From Bacteriovoracaceae bacterium (GTDB taxonomy: Bacteria > Bdellovibrionota > UBA1018), in assembly GCA_947475645.1 (NCBI GenBank), contig CANJNU010000092.1, positions 1-5,347 on the forward strand: a DNA stretch of 5,347 bases. Direction: 5' to 3'. The first letter of the stretch is position 1. Each line of letters starts with the position of its first letter. Of this stretch, positions 1 to 5,347 are shown in pieces. The notes below the pieces were generated by a model. That model was not told where the DNA came from, ran no database searches, and saw nothing but the letters and a program-made list of their open reading frames with translations. A program made the translations under genes and the position numbers.

Positions 1-1580
1 GGCGACGACGTTTTTGACGTTTTTTGGACCTTGCTGTGCTTCATTCCGTAACCGAAATACACGACGAAGCCAATCACCAGCCAAATGATCATTCGCATCC
101 AAGTATCGAACGGCAGTCCTGACATGACCCAGAGGCAAGACACAGCTCCCAGAATACCCACAGGCCAGGCTCCAATTACCCTGAACGGACGTTTCACATC
201 AGGATGAGTAACTCGCAAGATGGGCACACCGATGCAGACCAGCACAAACGCAAGCAGAGTTCCGATTGAAACCAACTCACCCACCAGGCTCATCGGCATC
301 ACACCGCCACAAAGGGAGATGAAAATGCCCGTTACCCAGGTGGCTACATGGGGGGTGCCAAAGCGCGTGTGGACCTTGTCAAACCAAGGAAGTAGCCCAT
401 CTTTCGACATCGAGTAGAAAATACGAGTTTGTCCCATCGTCAAAACCAGAATGACTGAAGTAAGACCAGAAATTGCGCCCACTTTCACAATAAAGGTGAA
501 GATCTTTTGCGCTTCGACAGACCATCCACGCAAAGCCACAATTCGATCAATACCCACCGCAACTGGATCGGACACGCCCAGCTCCTGATAAGGAACCACA
601 CCCGTCAATACAAGGGCCATTAAGATATAAAGAATCGTGCAAACCACCAACGAAGTCAGAATGCCAATCGGCAAATCGCGTTGCGGATTCTTACATTCTT
701 GAGCTGTCGTCGAAACCGCATCGAACCCAATATAAGCAAAGAAAACCACACCGGCACCGGTAAGAACGCCCGGGAACCCGTAGGACATCATACTTTTACC
801 GTCATGCATGATTTCGCGTGCGGCAGGAATGAGACGCCCCCAACCTTGAACAGTCGCGTCTGCAATCCAGTTCGCATCGTTCACCACGCCCCAACCCAGC
901 GCAATGAAGGTTAGAATAATAGAAACCTTCACCACAACAATCACGTTATTGACGACGGCGCTTTCTTTAATTCCACGAATTAGAATCGCCATAACCAACA
1001 GTGCCACACAGCTTGCCGGCAAGTTCCACATTCCAGCAACTGCTGAACCGTCATTCAACGTCACCATTTCCCAGGGGCCCTTCGTTAATCGAATCGCCCA
1101 ATCAGAAAAATTGATTCCCAAAGTCTTGTGAAGCAATGAATAGAGATACCCCGACCAAGACGCGGAAACTGTCACTGCACCGAAGGCGTACTCCAGAACC
1201 AAGTCCCACCCAATAATCCACGCAATGAGCTCGCCCATAGTTGCATAGGAGTAGGCGTAAGCCGATCCTGAAACAGGAACCATAGCAGCCATTTCGGCAT
1301 AACAAAGGCCAGCGAAAGCGCAGAGAATTCCGCCGATTACAAAACTAAATACAATTCCTGGACCGGCGTAATTTGCTGCAGCGGCACCTGTGAGCGAGAA
1401 AATCCCAGCTCCGATAATTCCGCCAATTCCCAGCATGGTGAGATTGAAGGCATTCAGCGTGCGCTTCAATGCTCCTTGCTCCTCGGCAATTTGCGGATCT
1501 CCAGCGTCCTTAATAATCTGGTTCAGGTTTTTCTTTTTAAAAAGCTGGTTAAAAAGCTGGAACTTAATCGGCTCTGCCAT
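1..1580 (-). CDS. APC-superfamily amino acid permease, cationic amino acid transporter (CAT) type; 3' end cut by window edge
   Basis: Predicted inner-membrane secondary transporter importing an amino acid, probably by proton symport. Within the APC superfamily it looks closest to the CAT/YfnA/ApcT group, so a basic amino acid is a reasonable but unproven substrate. Seen: 526 codons with no stop, and about 12 hydrophobic segments. The TM1 unwound-helix motif LGIGGIIGAGIF lies at residues 50-61, AEMAAMVPVSGSAYAY at 95-110, GELIAWIIGWDLVLEYA at 116-132, FFAYIGFDAVSTTAQE at 280-295, and TRIFYSMSKDGLLP at 385-398. These are hallmark positions of this family. A polar N-terminus of about 45 residues precedes TM1. 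The visible C-terminus after the last helix is a short Lys/Ser/Thr tail (KHSKVQKTSKTSS), so probably very little is missing. Start: ATG at 1580 has AGGGGAGA six bases upstream. A second in-frame ATG at 1586 abuts that Shine-Dalgarno site and is unlikely to be used. A TAG at 1595-1593 closes the frame upstream. It is divergent from the efflux operon, with no evident functional link. Confidence 0.93.
   Translation of the reverse strand, partial: MAEPIKFQLFNQLFKKKNLNQIIKDAGDPQIAEEQGALKRTLNAFNLTMLGIGGIIGAGIFSLTGAAAANYAGPGIVFSFVIGGILCAFAGLCYAEMAAMVPVSGSAYAYSYATMGELIAWIIGWDLVLEYAFGAVTVSASWSGYLYSLLHKTLGINFSDWAIRLTKGPWEMVTLNDGSAVAGMWNLPASCVALLVMAILIRGIKESAVVNNVIVVVKVSIILTFIALGWGVVNDANWIADATVQGWGRLIPAAREIMHDGKSMMSYGFPGVLTGAGVVFFAYIGFDAVSTTAQECKNPQRDLPIGILTSLVVCTILYILMALVLTGVVPYQELGVSDPVAVGIDRIVALRGWSVEAQKIFTFIVKVGAISGLTSVILVLTMGQTRIFYSMSKDGLLPWFDKVHTRFGTPHVATWVTGIFISLCGGVMPMSLVGELVSIGTLLAFVLVCIGVPILRVTHPDVKRPFRVIGAWPVGILGAVSCLWVMSGLPFDTWMRMIIWLVIGFVVYFGYGMKHSKVQKTSKTSS
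7..24. repeat. 9-bp tandem duplication in the permease C-terminal tail
   Basis: GACGTTTTT occurs twice head to tail (7-15 and 16-24). It is in frame with the minus-strand permease and encodes the KTS-KTS part of its Lys/Ser/Thr tail. It is probably a slippage duplication in a region under weak constraint. A length change of one unit would keep the reading frame. Confidence 0.6.
1537..1560. repeat. 12-bp perfect tandem duplication near the permease N-terminus
   Basis: TTAAAAAGCTGG is repeated exactly twice (1537-1548 and 1549-1560). On the minus strand it encodes the duplicated QLFN-QLFK segment at residues 8-15, in the cytoplasmic N-terminus before TM1. The unit is four codons, so gain or loss would be in frame. 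It is outside the conserved transport core and is likely neutral slippage. Confidence 0.75.
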
Positions 1581-1586
1581 AGGCAT

Positions 1587-1594
1587 TCTCCCCT
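1587..1594 (-). promoter_or_regulatory. Ribosome binding site of the permease
   Basis: On the minus strand AGGGGAGA ends six bases before ATG 1580. This favours that ATG over the in-frame ATG at 1586, which directly touches the site. Confidence 0.7.
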
Positions 1595-1616
1595 ATATTC
1601 TTCGATATAAAGTTTG

Positions 1617-1645
1617 ACTATGAGGGCTAGCCCCCCTCCTGCCAA
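1617..1645 (-). promoter_or_regulatory. Candidate sigma70-type promoter for the permease
   Basis: On the minus strand TTGGCA (1645-1640, 5 of 6 to TTGACA) is followed after 17 bases by CATAGT (1622-1617, 4 of 6 to TATAAT). This would give a leader of about 30 bases carrying the ribosome binding site. It is consensus matching by eye only. The -10 is weak, and other AT-rich hexamers nearer the gene could serve. Confidence 0.3.
1624..1633. promoter_or_regulatory. Candidate operator: GGGCTAGCCC palindrome
   Basis: A perfect 10-bp palindrome lying entirely in the 17-base spacer of the candidate permease promoter. That position would suit a repressor or MerR-like regulator. There is only one copy, and the palindrome is short enough to arise by chance. 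Confidence 0.2.
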
Positions 1646-1663
1646 GCAAAATCAAGGACTTAC

Positions 1664-1705
1664 ATGGCGCGTAAAGTTCAATTAAATGTTCATTTCAAAT
1701 TTTAA
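1664..1705 (+). CDS. Possible 13-codon mini-ORF (MARKVQLNVHFKF)
   Basis: ATG at 1664 is preceded by AAGGA (1654-1658) at a spacing of five bases. It runs 13 codons to TAA at 1703-1705 and ends 44 bases before tetR. The peptide is short, basic and alternates hydrophobic and polar residues. It could be a leader peptide or chance. No convincing plus-strand promoter is visible upstream: there is a TTGACT at 1614-1619, but no -10 at proper distance. It also overlaps AT-rich inverted repeats that look more like operator DNA. I do not recognise it. Confidence 0.15.
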   Translation: MARKVQLNVHFKF

Positions 1706-1717
1706 AATGGTTAATTG
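1679..1717. repeat. AT-rich inverted repeat with nested palindromes
   Basis: CAATTAA (1679-1685) is matched by its reverse complement TTAATTG (1711-1717) across 25 bases. Inside lie ATTTCAAAT (1692-1700, 4-base arms) and ATTTTAAAAT (1699-1708, perfect 10-bp palindrome). Such nested symmetry would fit regulator binding, but AT-rich DNA gives palindromes readily by chance. Confidence 0.3.
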
Positions 1718-1743
1718 ATTCTTAAATTTTTAAGCACTAGAGT
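1715..1743 (+). promoter_or_regulatory. Candidate tetR-operon promoter with palindromic operator in the spacer
   Basis: TTGATT (1715-1720, 4 of 6) and TAGAGT (1738-1743, 4 of 6) are 17 bases apart. The inverted repeat CTTAAA-TT-TTTAAG (1721-1734) occupies the spacer, where a TetR dimer would block polymerase. Transcription would begin at or next to the tetR ATG at 1750. Both hexamers are weak, so this is a hypothesis that rests mainly on the coincidence of spacing and symmetry. Confidence 0.3.
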
Positions 1744-1749
1744 ACAAAA

Positions 1750-2442
1750 ATGACATCAGCCAAGCCTACCCCTCTCACCGCAACAGAGCACGATGTGCCC
1801 TCTCGCGATGGGGCCAAAGACTCCGCCAAAGAGCGCTTACGAAGAGCCGCTGCGCCCCTTTTTGCAGAGCGCGGTATCGACGGTGTGAGCGTAAAAGAAG
1901 TGGCCGATGCTGCTGCAATGAACATCTCAGCCGTGAGTTACCACTTTGGCGGTAAAGAGGCGCTCTATTTGAACTGTCTCGAACAATTCGGTGAACAAGA
2001 GCTGCACACGATCGAGAAGCTTCTGCAGCCCTCTTCTACCCTCGAAGAATTTAGGCTTCGCTTGCGCCTATTTCTTGACGAGATTATCTCGGCTCATTTA
2101 CGCGAACCCAGTGCCTCAAAGATGCTCTGGAATGAGGTGGATCAAGGATTTCCTCATGGCCATGAGGTTTTCAAAAACACCTTTGCGAAACTTTTTCTCA
2201 CTTGGGTTGCATTCATCGATCATGCAACACAATCCAAATTTCTCAGGCAAGACCTCGACGCACAGACAACGGCGGGTATTATTATCGGAGCACTTTCACA
2301 CTGCTTGCGCACTGACAAAGTCGGAGCGATGTTCTTCGGACGGTCGATCACTCGTACCGAGGATCGCGAGCGCCTTCTCCATCATTTAATTGAGATCAGC
2401 CTCTACGGCATTCTCCCGCCCCACGATTCAGAGAGGAAATAG
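1750..2442 (+). CDS. TetR-family transcriptional repressor of the efflux operon
   Basis: Cytoplasmic dimeric DNA-binding regulator, 230 residues, a normal length for the family. Seen: a polar N-terminal extension (1-24), then the TetR helix-turn-helix. Helix 1 is around 25-41 (KERLRRAAAPLFAERG). Helices 2-3 are around 47-66, with recognition segment NISAVSYHF at 58-66 followed by the diagnostic GGKEALY at 67-73. The rest (about 80-225) is a helical ligand/dimer domain. The wording LREPSASKMLWNEVDQGFP at 117-135 recalls CecR (YbiH)-like regulators, a tentative subfamily placement. It is first in a tight operon with a TolC-type and an RND gene, so it most likely autoregulates and represses efflux until a substrate binds. 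Start: a TAG at 1738-1740 closes the frame 9 bases upstream and no other ATG precedes the DNA-binding domain. There is no clear Shine-Dalgarno site, so the transcript may be leaderless. Confidence 0.93.
   Translation: MTSAKPTPLTATEHDVPSRDGAKDSAKERLRRAAAPLFAERGIDGVSVKEVADAAAMNISAVSYHFGGKEALYLNCLEQFGEQELHTIEKLLQPSSTLEEFRLRLRLFLDEIISAHLREPSASKMLWNEVDQGFPHGHEVFKNTFAKLFLTWVAFIDHATQSKFLRQDLDAQTTAGIIIGALSHCLRTDKVGAMFFGRSITRTEDRERLLHHLIEISLYGILPPHDSERK
2434..2437 (+). promoter_or_regulatory. Ribosome binding site of the TolC-like gene, inside the end of tetR
   Basis: AGGA in the last codons of tetR sits seven bases before ATG 2445. The tetR stop TAG (2440-2442) lies between them, and only two bases separate stop and start. 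This favours translational coupling and supports this start. Confidence 0.65.
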
Positions 2443-2444
2443 AT

Positions 2445-3884
2445 ATGCATACCCTCAGCCTCATCGCTCTCCCGTTCATCATTCTCACAGCACTCAGCTC
2501 CAGCGTATTAGCAGCTCACGAAAATCTTTCGCTTGAGGCGTTTATAGAACAAGTCAAGAGTCAGAACCAAGCCGTAAAAGGCGCACTCACTACGGTGGAG
2601 GGTGCGAATCTGAAAGAAGATGAGAAAAATATATCTACCTCTTGGATCGGCTTCGCTACCTACTCGTACACAAAAGACGCTAAGCCCCCTACCCTCCCTT
2701 TCTTTAATTTTGATTTTCAGAATTCGGGTGTTTTTGCAGTAGGAGTTAGCAAACAAACTTCGTTTGGTTTGAATACAAAACTCTCGTATAATGTGCTGAA
2801 TTTAGCCTACCAAAACTTTCTCAGCGCCGGGTCCCTGATACCACTTCAGATTCAGAATTATAATAACGGACTGTCTCTCGATCTCTCTCAATCGTTATGG
2901 TCAAACGCATGGGGTAGGGGAACTCGAGCAACCGTGGCGCTGCAGGATTCACAGAATCACGCAATACTTTACCAAAATCGCTTTGGAGTACGGATGGCAC
3001 TTCTCGATGCCGAGGGCTCTTATTGGAAATTGGCCACGATGCGCCAAGCGGTGCGCCTCACACGACAGAATCTCGAACGCTCACACAAGATTTATGATTG
3101 GAGTGCTCGCCGCGCGAAACTACAACTGGCCGATCGAAGCGATGAATTACAGGCGCTGGCAAATCTGAACGCGCGCAAGCTCGACCTGCAGCGAGCAATC
3201 GATGATGAAAAAGCCGCTTCCAGAAACTTTAATACTCTGCGCGGAATCCAGGAAAATGACGTTAAAGATGAACTGATTACACTTACGCCTAACGCCGTAT
3301 TAGAGATGAAAGCATCCCCCCGTGCCTTGATGCGCGATGACGTGAGAGCAGCATTTCACCAAAGCCAAGCAGCTCATGCTGCCGCACAGACCGCCATCGA
3401 GAAAGAGACTCCTTTACTCGATATTTTTGGCACATTCGGAATGAATAGTCGCGACGCAGCTCTAACCACAGCCCTGAATAAGAGCCTTAGCCTTGACAAA
3501 CCCACCGGAACCATCGGAGTTCGCTTTCAGTCTTCACTCGACTTTAAGACCCTAGGGAATTCGCGAGCTGGATACAAAAAAGATCAAGCTGCGGCCGAGT
3601 TCAATTACGAGCGGAAAGTGTTCGAGCAAGACCGCGCTTGGAGCGACTTAAACGAACGATTGGATGAGGCTCGTCAACGCTTGCTACTGACGCGAGAACT
3701 CGAGAAGATTCAAAAAGAAAAACTAGAAAGAGAACGCTCCCGACTCGAAGCGGGACGCTCAACAGCCTTCCAAGTCTTGGCCTTTGAAACCGATTTCGCA
3801 GTTTCGGAGCTGTCCACGCTTCAAACCCAAAGCGAAGTATTGGGAATCTTAACCCAAATGAAGTTGTTCGGAGAAAGTTTATGA
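2445..3884 (+). CDS. TolC-family outer membrane efflux protein
   Basis: Predicted trimeric outer-membrane duct that gives the RND pump an exit to the outside; 479 residues, close to the usual size. Seen: a Sec signal peptide (1-23/24) with hydrophobic core and VLAA cleavage region. No lipobox cysteine follows, so it is TolC-like rather than OprM-like lipidated. Two OEP-type repeats follow. The first has a helix around 28-62, a beta-rich segment 66-155, then long helices with ARRAKLQLADRSDELQ at 221-236. The second has helix 296-321, beta segment 323-375 starting at PLLDIFGTFG, then coiled-coil helices 380-470 with ERSRLEAGRSTAFQVLAFETD at 430-450. The QSLWSNAWGRG at 149-159 corresponds to the usual 'QPL..G.G' turn of these proteins. 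The first beta segment is roughly twice the length of that in E. coli TolC and contains a Pro/Phe-rich stretch (81-91). It sits between tetR and the RND gene in one operon, and its stop overlaps the RND start. Confidence 0.93.
   Translation: MHTLSLIALPFIILTALSSSVLAAHENLSLEAFIEQVKSQNQAVKGALTTVEGANLKEDEKNISTSWIGFATYSYTKDAKPPTLPFFNFDFQNSGVFAVGVSKQTSFGLNTKLSYNVLNLAYQNFLSAGSLIPLQIQNYNNGLSLDLSQSLWSNAWGRGTRATVALQDSQNHAILYQNRFGVRMALLDAEGSYWKLATMRQAVRLTRQNLERSHKIYDWSARRAKLQLADRSDELQALANLNARKLDLQRAIDDEKAASRNFNTLRGIQENDVKDELITLTPNAVLEMKASPRALMRDDVRAAFHQSQAAHAAAQTAIEKETPLLDIFGTFGMNSRDAALTTALNKSLSLDKPTGTIGVRFQSSLDFKTLGNSRAGYKKDQAAAEFNYERKVFEQDRAWSDLNERLDEARQRLLLTRELEKIQKEKLERERSRLEAGRSTAFQVLAFETDFAVSELSTLQTQSEVLGILTQMKLFGESL
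3870..3874 (+). promoter_or_regulatory. Ribosome binding site of the RND gene
   Basis: GGAGA inside the last codons of the TolC-like gene lies six bases before ATG 3881. That ATG overlaps the upstream TGA as ATGA (3881-3884), which indicates translational coupling. Confidence 0.7.
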
Positions 3885-5347
3885 ACTTAGCAGATCTATC
3901 TATTCGCCGTCCTATTTTTATTACCTGCCTTATTCTGTTGATGTTGGCCGTTGGATTTCTTTCGATGTCAAAACTGGGGGTTGACCTCTTTCCCGACGTT
4001 ACCTTCCCTGTGGTCACGGTCACCACGCCCTATCCAGGAGCAGGACCTGCCGAAATTGAAACTCTGGTCTCTAAGCCTCTCGAGGACGAAGTAAGCACCC
4101 TTGCGGGAATTAAACGCCTGACTTCTTATAACCGCGAAGGATTTAGCCGACTCATTGCCGAGTTCACCATGGAAACGGATGTGAAGTACGCAGAACAGCA
4201 AATTCGCGATCGCATCGGTAGCGCAAAACGCAAACTTCCGATCGACATTAAAGAGCCTATTATTCGACGAATAGATCCTTCGGATCAACCCATCATCTCG
4301 CTGTCAGTTCAAGCCGATTTGCCGCCGGGAGAACTCTACGATCTGGCTAATGAAGTGATTCGCCCCCGCCTTGAACAGGTCAATCAAGTGGGACTGGTTG
4401 AAGTGATCGGCGGAAGAAAACGTGAAATTCACGTAGCGCTCGATCGCACCAAGTTAAAGAATCATGAAATGTCGGCGATGGCAGTTCAGAACCGCCTCGC
4501 AGCAGCTGGAGAGAATGTTCCCCTCGGCAAAACCCAAATTGGAAAAACCGATCTCGTATTTCGCGCTCTAGGAGAATACCGGTCGTTAAGTGACATCAAG
4601 AACACCATTATTAGCTTTTTTGGTAATGATGTTCCCACCACAGTGGGTCAAGTCGGAACTGTTGTCGATACGCTTGAAGACGAGAACACCAAAGCGTTCA
4701 TGAATGGCAAGACCTCGCTGTTTATTTACACCTTCAAGCAATCGGGGTCGAATACGATCGCAGTTGCCGATGGATTGAAGAAGCAACTGGCCAAGATTAA
4801 TGCTGAAATGGTGAATCAACCTGGAAAGCCTACTTTAAATATCGTTCGCGACAGCAGCGTGTGGGTTAAGGTTAACGTCGACGACGTAAAAGAGTCCATC
4901 ACGATTGGAATTACACTTGCGGTCGTCGTGGTTTTTCTCTTTTTAGGAAGCGTACGCTCCACCATTATTACCGGCCTTGCTCTTCCGAACTCTCTCATCG
5001 GTGCCTTCATTCTGATGCAGTTTGCCGGGTTCACCATCAACATTATGACCCTACTGGCCCTTTCGCTGTCGGTCGGACTCTTAATCGACGACGCGATTGT
5101 GGTTCGAGAGAATATTTTCAGACACATCGAAATGGGAAAAGACCCAAAAACGGCCGCACTGGAAGGAACTGCAGAGGTGCGCCTTGCTGTGATCGCAACA
5201 ACACTTGCAGTGCTGGCAGTATTCGGTCCGGTAGGCTTTCTGAAAGGCGTTGTGGGACAGTTTTTTCGACAATTCGGACTGACTATCTGTTTCGCGATGG
5301 CCATCTCCCTCTTCGACGCATTAACGATCGCGCCGATGCTTTCGGCA
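3881..5347 (+). CDS. RND efflux transporter, HAE1/AcrB type, N-terminal 489 residues (3' end beyond window)
   Basis: Inner-membrane proton-driven exporter, normally a homotrimer of roughly 1000-1050 residues, so about half is present. Seen: the N-terminal signature SIRRPIF (7-13) and TM1 (about 11-29), then KLGVDLFPDVTFPVVTV (31-47) and YPGAGPAEIETLVSKPLEDEV (51-71), classic for the AcrB family. The periplasmic porter region runs to about 335. TM2 is at about 338-356, TM3 about 362-382, and TM4 carries the proton-relay pair in GLLIDDAIVVRENIFRH (Asp403, Asp404; compare AcrB Asp407/Asp408). TM5 is about 434-452, and TM6 about 465-486 is cut just after its end. The conserved acidic pair points to a functional proton-coupled pump. 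The second half, including the TM10 lysine, is not visible. Substrate cannot be told from sequence: drugs, dyes, lipids or metabolites are all possible for this subfamily. The ATGA overlap with the TolC-like gene and the absence of an adaptor gene upstream are notable. Asp478 within TM6 (SLFDALTIAPM) is unlike the hydrophobic residue of AcrB. Confidence 0.95.
   Translation, partial: MNLADLSIRRPIFITCLILLMLAVGFLSMSKLGVDLFPDVTFPVVTVTTPYPGAGPAEIETLVSKPLEDEVSTLAGIKRLTSYNREGFSRLIAEFTMETDVKYAEQQIRDRIGSAKRKLPIDIKEPIIRRIDPSDQPIISLSVQADLPPGELYDLANEVIRPRLEQVNQVGLVEVIGGRKREIHVALDRTKLKNHEMSAMAVQNRLAAAGENVPLGKTQIGKTDLVFRALGEYRSLSDIKNTIISFFGNDVPTTVGQVGTVVDTLEDENTKAFMNGKTSLFIYTFKQSGSNTIAVADGLKKQLAKINAEMVNQPGKPTLNIVRDSSVWVKVNVDDVKESITIGITLAVVVVFLFLGSVRSTIITGLALPNSLIGAFILMQFAGFTINIMTLLALSLSVGLLIDDAIVVRENIFRHIEMGKDPKTAALEGTAEVRLAVIATTLAVLAVFGPVGFLKGVVGQFFRQFGLTICFAMAISLFDALTIAPMLSA

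Larger units (their letters stand above)
1581..1749. other. Divergent intergenic control region between permease and tetR operon
   Basis: The 169 bases separate two divergently read genes and must hold both promoters unless one gene is read through from elsewhere. The half near the permease has a C-run (1631-1636) and a GC-rich palindrome. The half near tetR (about 1672-1749) is strongly AT-rich with several short palindromes. No rho-independent terminator, tRNA or known riboswitch architecture is visible. Individual sites are listed separately. Confidence 0.8.
1750..5347 (+). other. Putative tetR - tolC-like - RND efflux operon
   Basis: The three genes lie on one strand with junctions of +2 bases and -4 bases. 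Ribosome binding sites are embedded in the preceding coding regions, and there is no terminator or promoter-sized gap between them. They are almost certainly one transcript. The order is regulator, outer-membrane duct, pump. The periplasmic adaptor expected for a tripartite pump is not in the visible part. Confidence 0.85.

Noticed and set aside
1584..1586. Alternative permease start at ATG 1586 (minus strand)
   Set aside because: It directly abuts the Shine-Dalgarno sequence, leaving no spacing. ATG 1580, six bases away, is properly placed.
1606..1611. TATAAA on the plus strand as a -10 for the efflux operon
   Set aside because: There is no acceptable -35 16-18 bases upstream, and it would lie about 140 bases before tetR, overlapping the permease leader.
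220..1617. Several 65-77 codon frames on both strands within the permease region
   Set aside because: The minus-strand permease frame is continuous for 526 codons with family motifs from end to end, so these frames are shadows.
1631..1640. Perfect AGGAGG Shine-Dalgarno core on the minus strand upstream of the permease
   Set aside because: No ATG, GTG or TTG lies at usable distance downstream of it. The permease has its own well-placed AGGGGAGA, and the match is a by-product of the C-run.
1991..2389. 132-codon plus-strand frame inside tetR
   Set aside because: It lies entirely within the TetR coding region in another frame and its protein resembles no family. TetR is well supported.
3601..4288. 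Long open frames on the minus strand (3601-4026 and 3968-4288)
   Set aside because: They lie antisense to the TolC-like and RND genes, whose translations show clear family motifs throughout. The antisense products show no recognisable motif.
4816..5304. 162-codon open frame on the minus strand
   Set aside because: It is antisense to the conserved TM2-TM6 part of the RND gene. Its Thr/Ser-rich composition is what reverse reading of that codon pattern gives.

Overview
The window holds two divergent transcription units from what looks like a Gram-negative bacterium. The evidence for this is an outer-membrane TolC-type channel with a Sec signal peptide next to an inner-membrane RND pump. Base composition is moderate, roughly half G+C by eye, with an AT-rich intergenic spacer. 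Some traits recall deltaproteobacterial or Bdellovibrio-like genomes: the RND signature LLIDDAIVVRENIFRH, the TolC signature LADRSDELQ, and an arginine-type APC permease. That placement is a low-confidence guess.

Layout. Positions 1-1580 (minus strand) encode an APC-superfamily amino-acid permease of the cationic amino acid transporter type. Only the extreme C-terminus is missing at the window edge. Positions 1581-1749 are a 169-base divergent control region with several short palindromes, candidate promoters for both directions and a 13-codon mini-ORF of doubtful meaning. Positions 1750-5347 (plus strand) form a tightly packed operon: a TetR-family repressor (1750-2442), a TolC-family outer-membrane efflux protein (2445-3884) and the first 489 residues of an RND transporter (3881 to the window end). 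The gaps are 2 bases between the first two genes and a 4-base ATGA overlap between the last two.

How the genes work together (inference from family knowledge). The TetR protein probably senses a ligand and represses its own operon, and perhaps the divergent permease. The RND protein would use the proton gradient to drive substrate export through the TolC-like duct. The periplasmic adaptor (membrane fusion protein) that normally links these two is not between them, so it should lie downstream of the RND gene or elsewhere in the genome. The permease is metabolically unrelated and may simply be a divergent neighbour.

I see no RNA gene, mobile element, CRISPR array or obviously novel system. This is mainly an ordinary efflux operon plus a permease. 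The points worth a second look are the control region, the possible leaderless tetR start, the missing adaptor, and an enlarged barrel-side segment in the TolC-like protein.
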